Positions 25,560 to 35,768 of a stretch of 64,000 nucleotides of DNA are shown in pieces. The notes beneath the pieces are model-generated. The model was not told where the DNA came from, did no database searches, and saw only the letters and a list, made by a program, of their open reading frames with translations. The translations under genes were made by a program, and so were the position numbers. The DNA is taken from contig CAXXQD010000006.1 of NCBI GenBank assembly GCA_963677475.2, positions 62,001 through 126,000 of the forward strand, written 5' to 3'. Position 1 is the stretch's first letter. Every line of letters begins with the position of its first letter. The stretch comes from JABMQB01 sp963677475. Its GTDB lineage: Bacteria; Bacteroidota; Bacteroidia; Bacteroidales; Prolixibacteraceae.

Positions 25560-28500
25560 ATGAAAAAAAATGATTGTAAGGAAGCACCTTTTGGGAGGGC
25601 TTTGGGAAAGATATATTTATATATGAGGTTAACTATACTGCTAATATTCATTGGTTTAATAAGTGCAACTGCATCAACATACTCCCAAAATACAAAGTTA
25701 AACCTGAATTTAAAGAATGCTTCTATTTATGAAGTCCTGGAACAAATCGAATCACAAAGTGAATTTGTATTCATATATAGGAAAGATGTTCTGGATCCGA
25801 CAAAAAAAGTAAATATCGATGTTAAAGATTTGAAAGTAGAAGATATATTAAATAATCTTCTGAAAGATACAAATCTGAGATATAAGATTGTTAACAAACA
25901 AATTATACTTACCCCGGATAGAACTATTCCCCAAAAAGGCATTGATAAATTAGATAACAATTCGAAACAGGAAAAAAAATCAATTAAAGGTAATGTACGG
26001 GATACTGCTGGAAAGCCAATTCCTGGCGCAACAATAGTTGTGAAAGGAACTACAATGGGAATTATTACGGATATAGATGGGAATTTTGAGCTTAATAATT
26101 TATCCGGAGATGCAGTTCTAATTTTCTCATTCGTGGGGATGCAAAAACAAGAGATTGCATTAAATGGCAGAAAAGTTATTGATGTAATTCTTGCTGAAGA
26201 TACACATAGCATTGAAGAAGTTGTTGCTGTTGGTTATGGAGTTCAAAAAAAGCAAAGTATCGTTGGATCAATATCTCAAGTGGATAACAGTGCCCTGAAA
26301 AAGGCAGGAAATGTACCCGATCTAAAACAAGCGTTAACAGGTCAAATCCCTGGGATTGCAACGATCACCTCATCCGGAGAGCCAGGAGGGACAAGACGGG
26401 GAGAAAGCGCAACGGATATTTACATCAGGGGGCAAACTACATGGAATGGCGGACAGCCGCTGATACTGGTTGACGGTGTTGAAAGAGAAATGCATAACAT
26501 TGAAGTTAGTGAGGTCGAAAATATTTCAGTTCTGAAAGATGCATCCGCAACAGCAGTATTTGGAGTAAAAGGAGCAAATGGGGTAATCCTGATTACCACA
26601 AAAAGAGGATCGGAAGGTAAAGCTTCATTTTCCGTGAGCTATATGACTACAGCTCAAATGCTTTCCAAAATTCCGGATAAAATGGATTCCTATAATGCTA
26701 TTATGGCGAAGAATGAGGCAATTGAAAGAGAGGTTTCCATAAACGAGACTACCTGGAATGATTATACTCCGTATTACATCGTTCAGCGATATCAGCAACC
26801 TCAATCTGATGAATATGCAGTAATCTATCCTAACGTCGATTGGGCAAAAGCCATGTTCAAAGATGTGGGTTTCTCTCACAAGGTCACCATCAATTCTCAA
26901 GGTGGAACTAAATTCGTTAATTACTTTGCATCCATGTCCTACCTTCATGAAGGTGACATGTTCAAAGATTATGAAAATAACAAAGGGTACGATCCTAATT
27001 ACAACTTTAATCGTTTTAACTTCCGAAGCAATCTTGATTTTAACATAACTAAAACTACCAAACTATCATTAAACCTCTCAGGATATTACGCCCAAAAGAA
27101 TACAAACTGGTCAAGAGAAAGTAGTGGCGTAAACGAAGGGGTAATGTGGTCGGCTATTACCTACATGGCCCCAGATCTATATTTGCCCCAATATGAAGAT
27201 GGACGCTGGGGATATTCTTCAGTGGTGGACAGGGAAAACCCTATAGCAACCATTTATAACATGGGGATAAGAGAAACCTACATTACTGAATTAAATTCCG
27301 ATATAAAACTCGAGCAAAAGCTGGACTTTATAACCAAAGGATTATCTGCAAAGTTTTCAGTGGCATTTGACTCCAATATGCAATCAGAAGGTGGACTTTA
27401 TGACGTTTCAAACAGCACAGTTAACCGTGCAGATTGTAACACTCCATTAAAGATTATTATTCCCGACAGGTATGAAGGACCCGATCAAGATCCAAGCGAA
27501 TATACCGAAAATGTGCCTACTGCAGGAGGACAACAATTTGATTGGGCTGTAGAACCCTGGAACTTACGAGAAGAAGATTTTGGTGCAGCTAACTGGAGTA
27601 GTTATATACCTATCACAAGAAGATCAATGTACGAGTTTCAAATGAATTACGCCCGGACCTTCGATGTGCATAGTGTGAGTGCGACAGGTGTATTTAAAAG
27701 AGAACAATATGCGCGTGGTAGTATGTTCCCAAAATATAGGGAGGACTGGGTTTTCAGAGGTACGTACGATTACAATGCAAAATATTTATTTGAAGTTAAT
27801 GGTGCCTATAACGGTTCAGAGCAATTTGGTCCTGGTTACAGGTTCGACTTTTTTCCATCTCTTGCATTGGGTTGGTATGTTTCCAACGAGAAGTTCTTTA
27901 AAGTTGATTGGATAGATAGGTTAAAACTAAGGTATAGCATGGGCTTAGTAGGGGACGATAACATCAGCGGTGAAAGATGGCTATATGCATCTCAGTATGA
28001 GTATGGTGGTCAAACCAAGTTAGGAGATATCTCCAGTGACCAGAGTCCTTATGTTTGGTATTCCGAATCGGTGGTTGGAAACCCTGATATTCGATGGGAA
28101 AAGGCTTTAAAAACCAACTATGGATTAGAAATCGGAGTTCTGAAAAACATGTTATCCTTAAATTACGACTTTTTTACTGAAGATCGTACGGATGTTTTAC
28201 TTGCAGGTACCAGTCGCACGGTTGCTCCTTATTTTGGCGCAACACCACCAAGTGCCAACCTTGGACAGGTAAAATCACATGGGCATGAAATTGAACTTCG
28301 TTTTCAAAAAGCAATAAACAACAACTTCAGGGTATGGGCGAATTTCGCTTTTGCCCATAATGAAAATGAGATTATTGAAGCAGAAAATCCGGAATTAATG
28401 TACGCTCATTCAAAAGATGAAGGCTATGCAATTGGACAGTCAAGAAGTTTGGTGTCCAATGGATTTATGAATAATTGGGATGATGTCTTTGCCAGCACTT

Positions 28501-29084
28501 CAGTTGGTACAAGTGGAGACTCAGAAAAACTTCCAGGATCTTATTATCTTTTGGATTTTAATGGAGATGGAGAGATTAAAGAAAGCGATGATAGATTACC
28601 AATTGGCTATTCTAATGTCCCGCAAAATACCTTTAACTATTCTTTTGGAGCAGAATATAAAAACTGGAGCCTTATGGTCCAGTTGTATGCAGTAAACAAT
28701 GTTACTCAATATTATCCTTTGTACAACTTCTATGATTATACAAACATAGTATACGGACATGTTGCAGATTATTGGTCAGCTGATAACACTGATGCTTCAT
28801 CATTCTTACCAAGGTGGAAAACCAATTCAAGTGTTGGAGACTACTATTATTACGATGGTTCATACATAAGGTTAAAAACAGCAGAACTTGCCTATTCGAT
28901 TGATAAAGGCTGGGTGAAAAACCTTGGATTATCATCTCTTAGAATATTCCTTAATGGAAATAACTTGTTTTTCTGGTCAAAACTTCCAAGCGATAGGGAG
29001 TCAAGTAACTCTGGTGGAACGGCAAACCAGGGAAGTTATCCAACGACCAAAAGAGTGAATCTGGGAATTGAGGTAAATTTTTAA
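25560..29084 (+). CDS. SusC/RagA-type TonB-linked outer-membrane transporter with STN domain (SusC1)
   Basis: The 1174-residue protein has a signal region (about 1-43), then an STN domain (about 48-125; NLKNASIYEVLEQIESQ) that contacts the FecR anti-sigma factor. A carboxypeptidase-regulatory-like domain (about 142-222) and a plug domain (about 228-350, with EEVVAVGYG and RGQTTWNGGQPLILVDGVE) follow, then the beta-barrel to the C-terminus. It imports oligosaccharides with the next-gene lipoprotein SusD1, using TonB energy. Its start follows FecR, and susD1 follows the stop after 4 bases. The STN domain makes it the likely sensor of the whole locus. Confidence 0.93.
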   Translation: MKKNDCKEAPFGRALGKIYLYMRLTILLIFIGLISATASTYSQNTKLNLNLKNASIYEVLEQIESQSEFVFIYRKDVLDPTKKVNIDVKDLKVEDILNNLLKDTNLRYKIVNKQIILTPDRTIPQKGIDKLDNNSKQEKKSIKGNVRDTAGKPIPGATIVVKGTTMGIITDIDGNFELNNLSGDAVLIFSFVGMQKQEIALNGRKVIDVILAEDTHSIEEVVAVGYGVQKKQSIVGSISQVDNSALKKAGNVPDLKQALTGQIPGIATITSSGEPGGTRRGESATDIYIRGQTTWNGGQPLILVDGVEREMHNIEVSEVENISVLKDASATAVFGVKGANGVILITTKRGSEGKASFSVSYMTTAQMLSKIPDKMDSYNAIMAKNEAIEREVSINETTWNDYTPYYIVQRYQQPQSDEYAVIYPNVDWAKAMFKDVGFSHKVTINSQGGTKFVNYFASMSYLHEGDMFKDYENNKGYDPNYNFNRFNFRSNLDFNITKTTKLSLNLSGYYAQKNTNWSRESSGVNEGVMWSAITYMAPDLYLPQYEDGRWGYSSVVDRENPIATIYNMGIRETYITELNSDIKLEQKLDFITKGLSAKFSVAFDSNMQSEGGLYDVSNSTVNRADCNTPLKIIIPDRYEGPDQDPSEYTENVPTAGGQQFDWAVEPWNLREEDFGAANWSSYIPITRRSMYEFQMNYARTFDVHSVSATGVFKREQYARGSMFPKYREDWVFRGTYDYNAKYLFEVNGAYNGSEQFGPGYRFDFFPSLALGWYVSNEKFFKVDWIDRLKLRYSMGLVGDDNISGERWLYASQYEYGGQTKLGDISSDQSPYVWYSESVVGNPDIRWEKALKTNYGLEIGVLKNMLSLNYDFFTEDRTDVLLAGTSRTVAPYFGATPPSANLGQVKSHGHEIELRFQKAINNNFRVWANFAFAHNENEIIEAENPELMYAHSKDEGYAIGQSRSLVSNGFMNNWDDVFASTSVGTSGDSEKLPGSYYLLDFNGDGEIKESDDRLPIGYSNVPQNTFNYSFGAEYKNWSLMVQLYAVNNVTQYYPLYNFYDYTNIVYGHVADYWSADNTDASSFLPRWKTNSSVGDYYYYDGSYIRLKTAELAYSIDKGWVKNLGLSSLRIFLNGNNLFFWSKLPSDRESSNSGGTANQGSYPTTKRVNLGIEVNF

Positions 29085-29088
29085 ACTA

Positions 29089-30903
29089 ATGACGATGAAA
29101 AGTATACTAATAAATAAGGAAATAAAAATATTTATCACTTTGCTGGTGTTGTTCTTTGCAACATCCTGCGAGGATTATTTGGATAAATCACCTGATTCAG
29201 ACATTTCAGAAACCGATGTATATGCCAATTTCACCAGTTTTCAGGGATTTATTGAGGAATTATATAATTGTCTACCCGATTATTCCAAAGTTGGGGCACC
29301 TAATCCATGGTTATTTGCCGATGAAACACTAATAAATTATACTTATTGGGCAGATCAAGGTAACTACTGGGCAATGGACAGGTCTTTTCAAACCATATTT
29401 CACGGATCATCAGTGAATACCTCAAGTACAGCGGGACGTTCAAAATATGTATGGCCACTGAGTTGGTATGGAATAAGAAAAGCAAACTTGGGTTTGAGTA
29501 AGCTGGATTTGCTGGTTGATGCAAGCGATGAGGAAAAGGACCTTATTAAAGGACAAGCATTATTTTTTAGGGCGTTTTTCCATTTTCAAATCATGAGCTA
29601 CTGGGGGGGCATGCCTTATATCGATAAATTATTGGCTCCTGATGAGCTTAACTTACCAAGACTAAGTTATAGGGAAACAGCTCTAAAAGCTGCTGAAGAT
29701 TTCAGGGCAGCTGCAGAATTCCTTCCTCTTGATTGGGATGATACGCAAGCCGGGCAAAATACTTTGGGTGATAATTGGCAGCGCATCAATAAAATACATG
29801 CTCTTACATACCTCGGTAAGAATTTGCTTTATGCTGCAAGCCCGATGATGAATGAGGAGTCTACAGGAAATAATTCTTATGATGCCGAACTGTGCAAAGC
29901 AGCGGCTTCTGCATTTGCCGAAGCACTTAACCTTTGTGACCAGTCGGGAAGATATGAACTAATTGATTGGGATAACTGGACGGATAACTTTTGGGTACTT
30001 TCTGCTGGTAGATTAAATTTTCCTGGAGGAACGGAGGTTATTATGTCGCCTCCTGCTTATAACCCTGTTAGGATAAGATGGTCAGCCGTAAATCAAACTG
30101 TATGGTACGAAAATGGAGGATCAAGTAGATGTGAGGCACCTACCCATAATTATGTAAAGAATTATGCAATGGCAAATGGATTGCCAATCGACGATCCGGA
30201 ATCTGGTTACGATCCTCAAGATCCATGGTCAAACCGCGAGCCCAGATTTTACAAAGATATTATTGTAGATGGAGATCAGGTCGTTAATTCTTCTTCTGCC
30301 CCATATCAAGACAGATATATCCAATTATATAATGGTGGGCGTCATCGCTCAAGCGATCATGGTAGTGTAACAGGATATTACTACAAAAGATGGACCCCCA
30401 TTGGAAGCAACAAATGGGATAACGATTGGAGCACTCTATCGGTATATATTCCATACATGAGGTTAGCTGATGTATACTTAATGTATGCAGAGGCCGTGTT
30501 GAATGGATATGGTACACCAAGTTCAAAAGATCCTAATTATTCTATGACAGCGGTTGACGCTATTAACATAATAAGAAATAGGGCACAGCTTCCCGATTTA
30601 ACTTCAGCATATACTGCAGATAAAGAAACCTTTATGGGAGAGATCATAAGAGAACGTGCAGTAGAGCTGGCTTTTGAGGCAACTCACCGATTTTGCGACC
30701 TACGTAGGTGGAATTTGCATTCCGATCTAAAATACCGGGAAAAAACAGCCGTGGATTTTGAACGTAGCGAGGACGGACTTCCTGTGAATTTTAAGGAAAG
30801 GGTTGTAATTACGAGGGTGGTTGAGAAAAAGCACAATTGGTTACCAATTCCGAGTGATTATACGAAGCTTTATTCGGGTTTTTATCAAAATCCAGGTTGG
30901 TAA
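29089..30903 (+). CDS. RagB/SusD-type glycan-binding lipoprotein (SusD1)
   Basis: The 604-residue protein has a lipoprotein signal with lipobox ATSC (Cys near residue 28), followed by EDYLDKSPDSD, as in most SusD proteins. The helical TPR-like core appears in QALFFRAFFHFQIMSYWGGMPYID. The C-terminal SusD signature is visible in IIRERAVELAFEATHRFCDLRRWN. It forms the surface lid on SusC1 and captures oligosaccharides. It begins 4 bases after susC1. Confidence 0.92.
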   Translation: MTMKSILINKEIKIFITLLVLFFATSCEDYLDKSPDSDISETDVYANFTSFQGFIEELYNCLPDYSKVGAPNPWLFADETLINYTYWADQGNYWAMDRSFQTIFHGSSVNTSSTAGRSKYVWPLSWYGIRKANLGLSKLDLLVDASDEEKDLIKGQALFFRAFFHFQIMSYWGGMPYIDKLLAPDELNLPRLSYRETALKAAEDFRAAAEFLPLDWDDTQAGQNTLGDNWQRINKIHALTYLGKNLLYAASPMMNEESTGNNSYDAELCKAAASAFAEALNLCDQSGRYELIDWDNWTDNFWVLSAGRLNFPGGTEVIMSPPAYNPVRIRWSAVNQTVWYENGGSSRCEAPTHNYVKNYAMANGLPIDDPESGYDPQDPWSNREPRFYKDIIVDGDQVVNSSSAPYQDRYIQLYNGGRHRSSDHGSVTGYYYKRWTPIGSNKWDNDWSTLSVYIPYMRLADVYLMYAEAVLNGYGTPSSKDPNYSMTAVDAINIIRNRAQLPDLTSAYTADKETFMGEIIRERAVELAFEATHRFCDLRRWNLHSDLKYREKTAVDFERSEDGLPVNFKERVVITRVVEKKHNWLPIPSDYTKLYSGFYQNPGW

Positions 30904-30934
30904 TTAAGGTGAAGTAAAATTTAAATCAAAGAAA

Positions 30935-33900
30935 ATGAAAGGATTTTTAAAATATATTTTTTCCCTTGGTTTTTCTCTATTCTTATTTGCCTTAAATGGT
31001 AATTCGCAGGATGCAGGAAATAAGGAATATGTAATAATTAATGCAAAGGTTGTTAGTGAAGATAACCAGGCAATTCAAGGAGCAAAGGTTTTTGTAAGTG
31101 AAACCTTAATTTATGCAGTTACGGATGAAAATGGAATATTTACAGCTTCAATTCCGGAAAGATCTAAAATTTATGTGGAGGCTGATGGTTTCGAACCAAA
31201 GATGTTTACTTATCAAGAGTATGCAAATGCGGATAATATTTTCCATTTAGAAAAGTCTGTTTCACTTTTTGGCAACAAGGACGATGTCAATATCGCTTTT
31301 GGAAAAATAAAACAAGGTTATCTGGTAGGGGCAGTTAGTGTTTTAAGTCCGGTGGAGATAAAAGAATATGACAATGATATACTTTTAACTGATGCACTAA
31401 TTGGAAGAGTAGTCGGTCTGTATGGAGAGTCAAATATTAGGGGAATTGGAGACGCTGTTTATATTGTGGATGGAATACAGAGAGATATTTCAAATATAAA
31501 ATTGTCTGAAGTAGAACAAGTTTCTTATTTGAAAGATGCAAACTCTGCTATTCTATACGGTAGTGCTGCAAAAAACGGTGTTATACTTGTAACGACAAAA
31601 AGAGGGGAAGCAAACAAACAAATAATAAATATTTCGGCAAATTACGGATTCTCAAGCTCCAAGGAAATACCTCAATATCTATCTTCAGCAGATTATATGG
31701 TGTTATACAATGAAGCCCGCGCAAACGATGGTCTTGCAAAACAATATGGTGATGCCGAAATCGAAAACTACAGGAATGGTGATAAGTACCGTTATCCAAA
31801 CGTAGATTACTATTCTGATGAATACATAACAACAACTCGTCCGTTTTTTAATCTTGAGACAGAGTTTTCAGGAGGGAATGATTTTGCAACGTATTATACA
31901 AATGCCGGATGGCAACGAACCAACAGTCATTTTATATTTGGAGAAGGAGAAAATGCACATGCTGACGTTTTTAATATAAGAGGTAATGTTGATATTACTT
32001 TTAATCCGAATATTAAAAGTTCTGTAGATGCCTCAATTACATTGGATCAGTATTACGGACCAGTGAATGCAAACTTTTGGAATGCTGCTGCAACAAATAA
32101 ACCGCATGAGTTTACACCTCTTTTGCCAATTGATAGAATTGATCCAGAGAATGAACTTTTGCTGGCAAGAAAGAATGATATTGATGGGAAATATTTGCTT
32201 GGGGGTACACAAGCTATCCAAACAAATTCAATTGCTCAAATATATTCGGGAGGACGTATGACTCCGCGTTCAAACAGAACTTTCTCTTTTAATCAGAAGA
32301 ATATTTTTAATCTAAAGTCAATAGCAGAAGGACTATCGTTTCATACCAGCATTAGTTTCGATCAGTTTGCAACCTACTCTCAAGCTATAAATAACTCATA
32401 CTCTGTTTACGAACCAGTTTGGGGTGATGATGACATGATAGTTGACCTTGTTCAATATGGCTTGGATGAAAAAACAGGAACCCAGGAGGTTGGAGAAGCA
32501 GACTATATTAGAAGAATTGGAGGCTTTGCGATGTTCGACTATGTTCAGGAGTTCTCTGATGTTCACTATATTGCAGGTTCCCTTATTGGTAATATTTACA
32601 CTATAAAGGAGGGGGGAGATATTCAATCCAATAAAAATGCAAACATTGGAATTCGTTTCAACTATGCTTATGATAAAAAGTATATGCTTGATTTTAGCAG
32701 TGCATATGTTCATTCCTCCAAATTGGCACCAGGGAACAGAACGGCTTTTTCTCCTTCAATCGGTCTGGCCTGGGTAATTAGCAAAGAAGATTTTTTAAAG
32801 TCATCAGATAAAATCGATTATTTAAAACTAAGATTTAGTGCGGGTATTGTAAATAGCGACGATCAAATTGATGGATTCTTTTATTACGATGGACGTTACA
32901 TACAATCCAGCTCGTTCAGATGGTATGAAGGGCAATGGTATCAAAATAGTTACATCTCAGAATACGAGAAAAATGAAAATTTATCCTTTGAAAAGCAGAA
33001 AAGTGTAAACTTCGGTTTTGAGAGTTTGCTTTTTGATAAAATGCTCAGCGTTAATGCAAATGTTTTTTGGAGTTCTTATTCAGATCAAATAGACCAACCC
33101 ACCACCCTGTATCCTAGTTTTTACGAAGATTTTATTCCTTATGAGAATTTTGGAAGGACGGATTACAGCGGTGCAGAGATTGGGGTGACCCTCCAGAAAC
33201 AGTATAAGGACTTTTCTTTTGCCATAGGTGCCAATGCGCTATATACAAACTCGGAAGTTAAAAAGCTCGATGAAGTGTACAACAATGACTACGAATACAG
33301 GGTAGGAAAGCCCGAAGATGCAATTTTTGGGTTAGTTTCCGATGGGTTTTTTATGGATGAAGCTGAGATAGAATCGCATGCCATACAAGCATTTGGGAAT
33401 GTACAACCGGGAGATATCCGTTATATAGATCAAAACAATGATGGTATTGTTGACTCCGAAGATATGATAGAAATTGGGCGAAGCCAATCTCCAATATCTT
33501 ATGGTTTACATTTAAAATTAAAATATAAAAGTTTTACCCTGTTCGCTCTTGGAAATGGTCGCATTGGAGCCGATTCATATAAAAACGGAAATTACTACCG
33601 TGTGGATGGAGACGATAAATATTCTGTAGAAGTATTAAACCGTTGGACAGAAGAAACTAAAACAACGGCGACTTACCCAAGATTAAGTTCTATATCTAAT
33701 AGCAATAATTTCAGAAATTCAACTTTCTGGATGTACAGTAGTAATTATTTTACTATCGATAGGGTTCAGCTTTCCTATAACTTACCAGAAAAGTTGAACA
33801 GGACTCTTCGTATGAAAAACTCATGTATATACGTAGATGGAACCGATGTTTTACGTTTTTCCAAAAACAAAAAGATACAGGATCTGAATGTAGGGAGTTA

Positions 33901-33967
33901 CCCGGATTACGATGGAGGACAACCTTATTATATGTCTTTTTCAGTGGGCGTAAAGGTGATGTTTTAA
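30935..33967 (+). CDS. SusC/RagA-type TonB-linked outer-membrane transporter lacking STN (SusC2)
   Basis: The 1010-residue protein has a signal peptide (about 1-24). A carboxypeptidase-regulatory-like domain (about 34-115) and a plug follow (about 120-230; DAVYIVDGIQRDISNIKLSEVE then SAILYGSAAKNGVILVTTKRG), then the barrel. It lacks the STN domain of SusC1, and the VGYG TonB-box region is divergent, so it is likely a transport partner without a signalling role. It pairs with SusD2, 18 bases downstream. The second pair may import a different size or type of oligosaccharide. Confidence 0.9.
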   Translation: MKGFLKYIFSLGFSLFLFALNGNSQDAGNKEYVIINAKVVSEDNQAIQGAKVFVSETLIYAVTDENGIFTASIPERSKIYVEADGFEPKMFTYQEYANADNIFHLEKSVSLFGNKDDVNIAFGKIKQGYLVGAVSVLSPVEIKEYDNDILLTDALIGRVVGLYGESNIRGIGDAVYIVDGIQRDISNIKLSEVEQVSYLKDANSAILYGSAAKNGVILVTTKRGEANKQIINISANYGFSSSKEIPQYLSSADYMVLYNEARANDGLAKQYGDAEIENYRNGDKYRYPNVDYYSDEYITTTRPFFNLETEFSGGNDFATYYTNAGWQRTNSHFIFGEGENAHADVFNIRGNVDITFNPNIKSSVDASITLDQYYGPVNANFWNAAATNKPHEFTPLLPIDRIDPENELLLARKNDIDGKYLLGGTQAIQTNSIAQIYSGGRMTPRSNRTFSFNQKNIFNLKSIAEGLSFHTSISFDQFATYSQAINNSYSVYEPVWGDDDMIVDLVQYGLDEKTGTQEVGEADYIRRIGGFAMFDYVQEFSDVHYIAGSLIGNIYTIKEGGDIQSNKNANIGIRFNYAYDKKYMLDFSSAYVHSSKLAPGNRTAFSPSIGLAWVISKEDFLKSSDKIDYLKLRFSAGIVNSDDQIDGFFYYDGRYIQSSSFRWYEGQWYQNSYISEYEKNENLSFEKQKSVNFGFESLLFDKMLSVNANVFWSSYSDQIDQPTTLYPSFYEDFIPYENFGRTDYSGAEIGVTLQKQYKDFSFAIGANALYTNSEVKKLDEVYNNDYEYRVGKPEDAIFGLVSDGFFMDEAEIESHAIQAFGNVQPGDIRYIDQNNDGIVDSEDMIEIGRSQSPISYGLHLKLKYKSFTLFALGNGRIGADSYKNGNYYRVDGDDKYSVEVLNRWTEETKTTATYPRLSSISNSNNFRNSTFWMYSSNYFTIDRVQLSYNLPEKLNRTLRMKNSCIYVDGTDVLRFSKNKKIQDLNVGSYPDYDGGQPYYMSFSVGVKVMF

Positions 33968-33985
33968 TGAATAAAATTTGATATT

Positions 33986-35746
33986 ATGAAAATATATAAA
34001 ATATTAATTATTGTTTTGGGACTATCTTTTGCCTTTCTGTCATGCGAGGATATGCTGGATTCCAAATATGATAATCACAATACTTTTGAAAGTGTCTTTG
34101 ATTACCCTGCGTATGCAGAAGGTCTATTAATTACTGCATATACGAAGATTCCAAATAACAACCTTTCCTTTTTAGATGTTGCAACCGACGATGCAGTTAC
34201 CAACAATAAGCTTAATGGTTATTTACGCATGGCAACAGGTGAATGGTCGTCAAAATTCAGTCCTTTAAATCAATGGTCTAACTTCCTTGAAGGTATTATT
34301 TACATCAATAGGTTTTTAGACGAGGTTGTTGATAATGTAGAATGGAAATGGACTGATGCTGAGATTAATGAACTTTACATTAAGCGTTTCAAAGGTGAAG
34401 CATATGCTTTAAGGGCCTTTTTTCAATATCGTCTGTTGGTTACAGTTGCAGGCGAAGGTCAGAATGGTGAATTGTTAGGTATCCCAATTTACACAACATA
34501 CCCCGAAACGAATGAAGAGTTTAATCGTCCCAGGGCTAGTTTTGATGAATCAGTAAATCAGATATATGCTGATATTGAGAAATCTTTGGAGTATCTAACC
34601 ATGGATCAGTACCTTGATTTAAGTAGTGCAGATGATTTGCCTTCTGGTTATGAAAACGTAGATGTAACAAAATACAACGATGTTTTTGGTATCGATGCAA
34701 ATCAGCGTGTAAATGGACTTTTTGCGAAAGCTTTAAAATCTCAGGTAGCACTGTTGGCAGCAAGCCCGGCTTTTTCCGAGGGTGATGAAACATTGTGGGC
34801 TAATGCAGCTAATTATTCAGCTGATGTTCTGGAAAGTATAGGTGGAATTGGAGGATTGGATCCCGAAGGTCATAAGTTCTTTGAAGCATCGGTTATTAAT
34901 AAAGTAAACCTATTGGGAGGCAATGATCAATCTGAAATAATTCTGAGGTCGGTAATTAGCAATTCAAATGATAGAGAAGAGGACAACTTTCCTCCTTCAC
35001 TTTTTGGAAGTGCCCGTATTAATCCTTCTCAGAATCTGGTTGATGCTTTCCCAATGGCAAATGGGTATCCTATTACCCACTCACTAAGTGCTTATGACCC
35101 AAATAACCCTTACACAAACAGGGATCCAAGATTAGATATTTACATTATTTATGATGGTAGTTCGATGAAAGGAGAAACCATTCGTACGGGAGTGGGAGGG
35201 GGAGTAAATGCCAAGGACTCATTAAGTACCTCAACCCGAACAGGATACTACCTTCGTAAATTTTTGAGGGAAGATGTTAATGTTGATCCATCTTCGAGTA
35301 CCACTCAAGAGCACTATGAATCATATATGAGATATACCGAAATATTTTTAGCATTTGCAGAAGCGGCGAATGAAGCCTGGGGACCTGATGGTAAGGGAGG
35401 AAATTCATTCTCAGCACGCGAGGTAATTGCAGCCATTAGGCAAAGAGCAGGAATCACTCAACCCGATGCTTATTTAGCCTCTATCTCCGGTAAAGAATCA
35501 ATGAGAGAACTTATAAGGAACGAGCGTAGGTTAGAGCTTTGTTTCGAAGGAATCCGTTTTTGGGACTTAAGAAGATGGAAATCAGATCTTACGGAAGCAG
35601 CCAAAGGGGTAAGTATTAGTGAGGGACAGTATTCCTATGTAAATGTCGAAAGGCGTTCTTATGATAATAATTACATGCATTACGGTCCACTTCCCTCAGA
35701 AGAAGTATTAAAATTCGATGCTTTAGTTCAAAACAAGGGATGGTAA
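33986..35746 (+). CDS. RagB/SusD-type glycan-binding lipoprotein (SusD2)
   Basis: The 586-residue protein has a lipoprotein signal with lipobox FLSC, then EDMLDSKYDN. The helical core is seen in GEAYALRAFFQYRLLVTVAGEG. The C-terminal SusD block is NERRLELCFEGIRFWDLRRWKSD. It binds oligosaccharides at the surface and covers SusC2. It is shorter than SusD1 and clearly diverged from it, so the two pairs are not a recent tandem copy. Confidence 0.92.
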   Translation: MKIYKILIIVLGLSFAFLSCEDMLDSKYDNHNTFESVFDYPAYAEGLLITAYTKIPNNNLSFLDVATDDAVTNNKLNGYLRMATGEWSSKFSPLNQWSNFLEGIIYINRFLDEVVDNVEWKWTDAEINELYIKRFKGEAYALRAFFQYRLLVTVAGEGQNGELLGIPIYTTYPETNEEFNRPRASFDESVNQIYADIEKSLEYLTMDQYLDLSSADDLPSGYENVDVTKYNDVFGIDANQRVNGLFAKALKSQVALLAASPAFSEGDETLWANAANYSADVLESIGGIGGLDPEGHKFFEASVINKVNLLGGNDQSEIILRSVISNSNDREEDNFPPSLFGSARINPSQNLVDAFPMANGYPITHSLSAYDPNNPYTNRDPRLDIYIIYDGSSMKGETIRTGVGGGVNAKDSLSTSTRTGYYLRKFLREDVNVDPSSSTTQEHYESYMRYTEIFLAFAEAANEAWGPDGKGGNSFSAREVIAAIRQRAGITQPDAYLASISGKESMRELIRNERRLELCFEGIRFWDLRRWKSDLTEAAKGVSISEGQYSYVNVERRSYDNNYMHYGPLPSEEVLKFDALVQNKGW

Positions 35747-35768
35747 GAATCCATTAACTGAAAACAAA

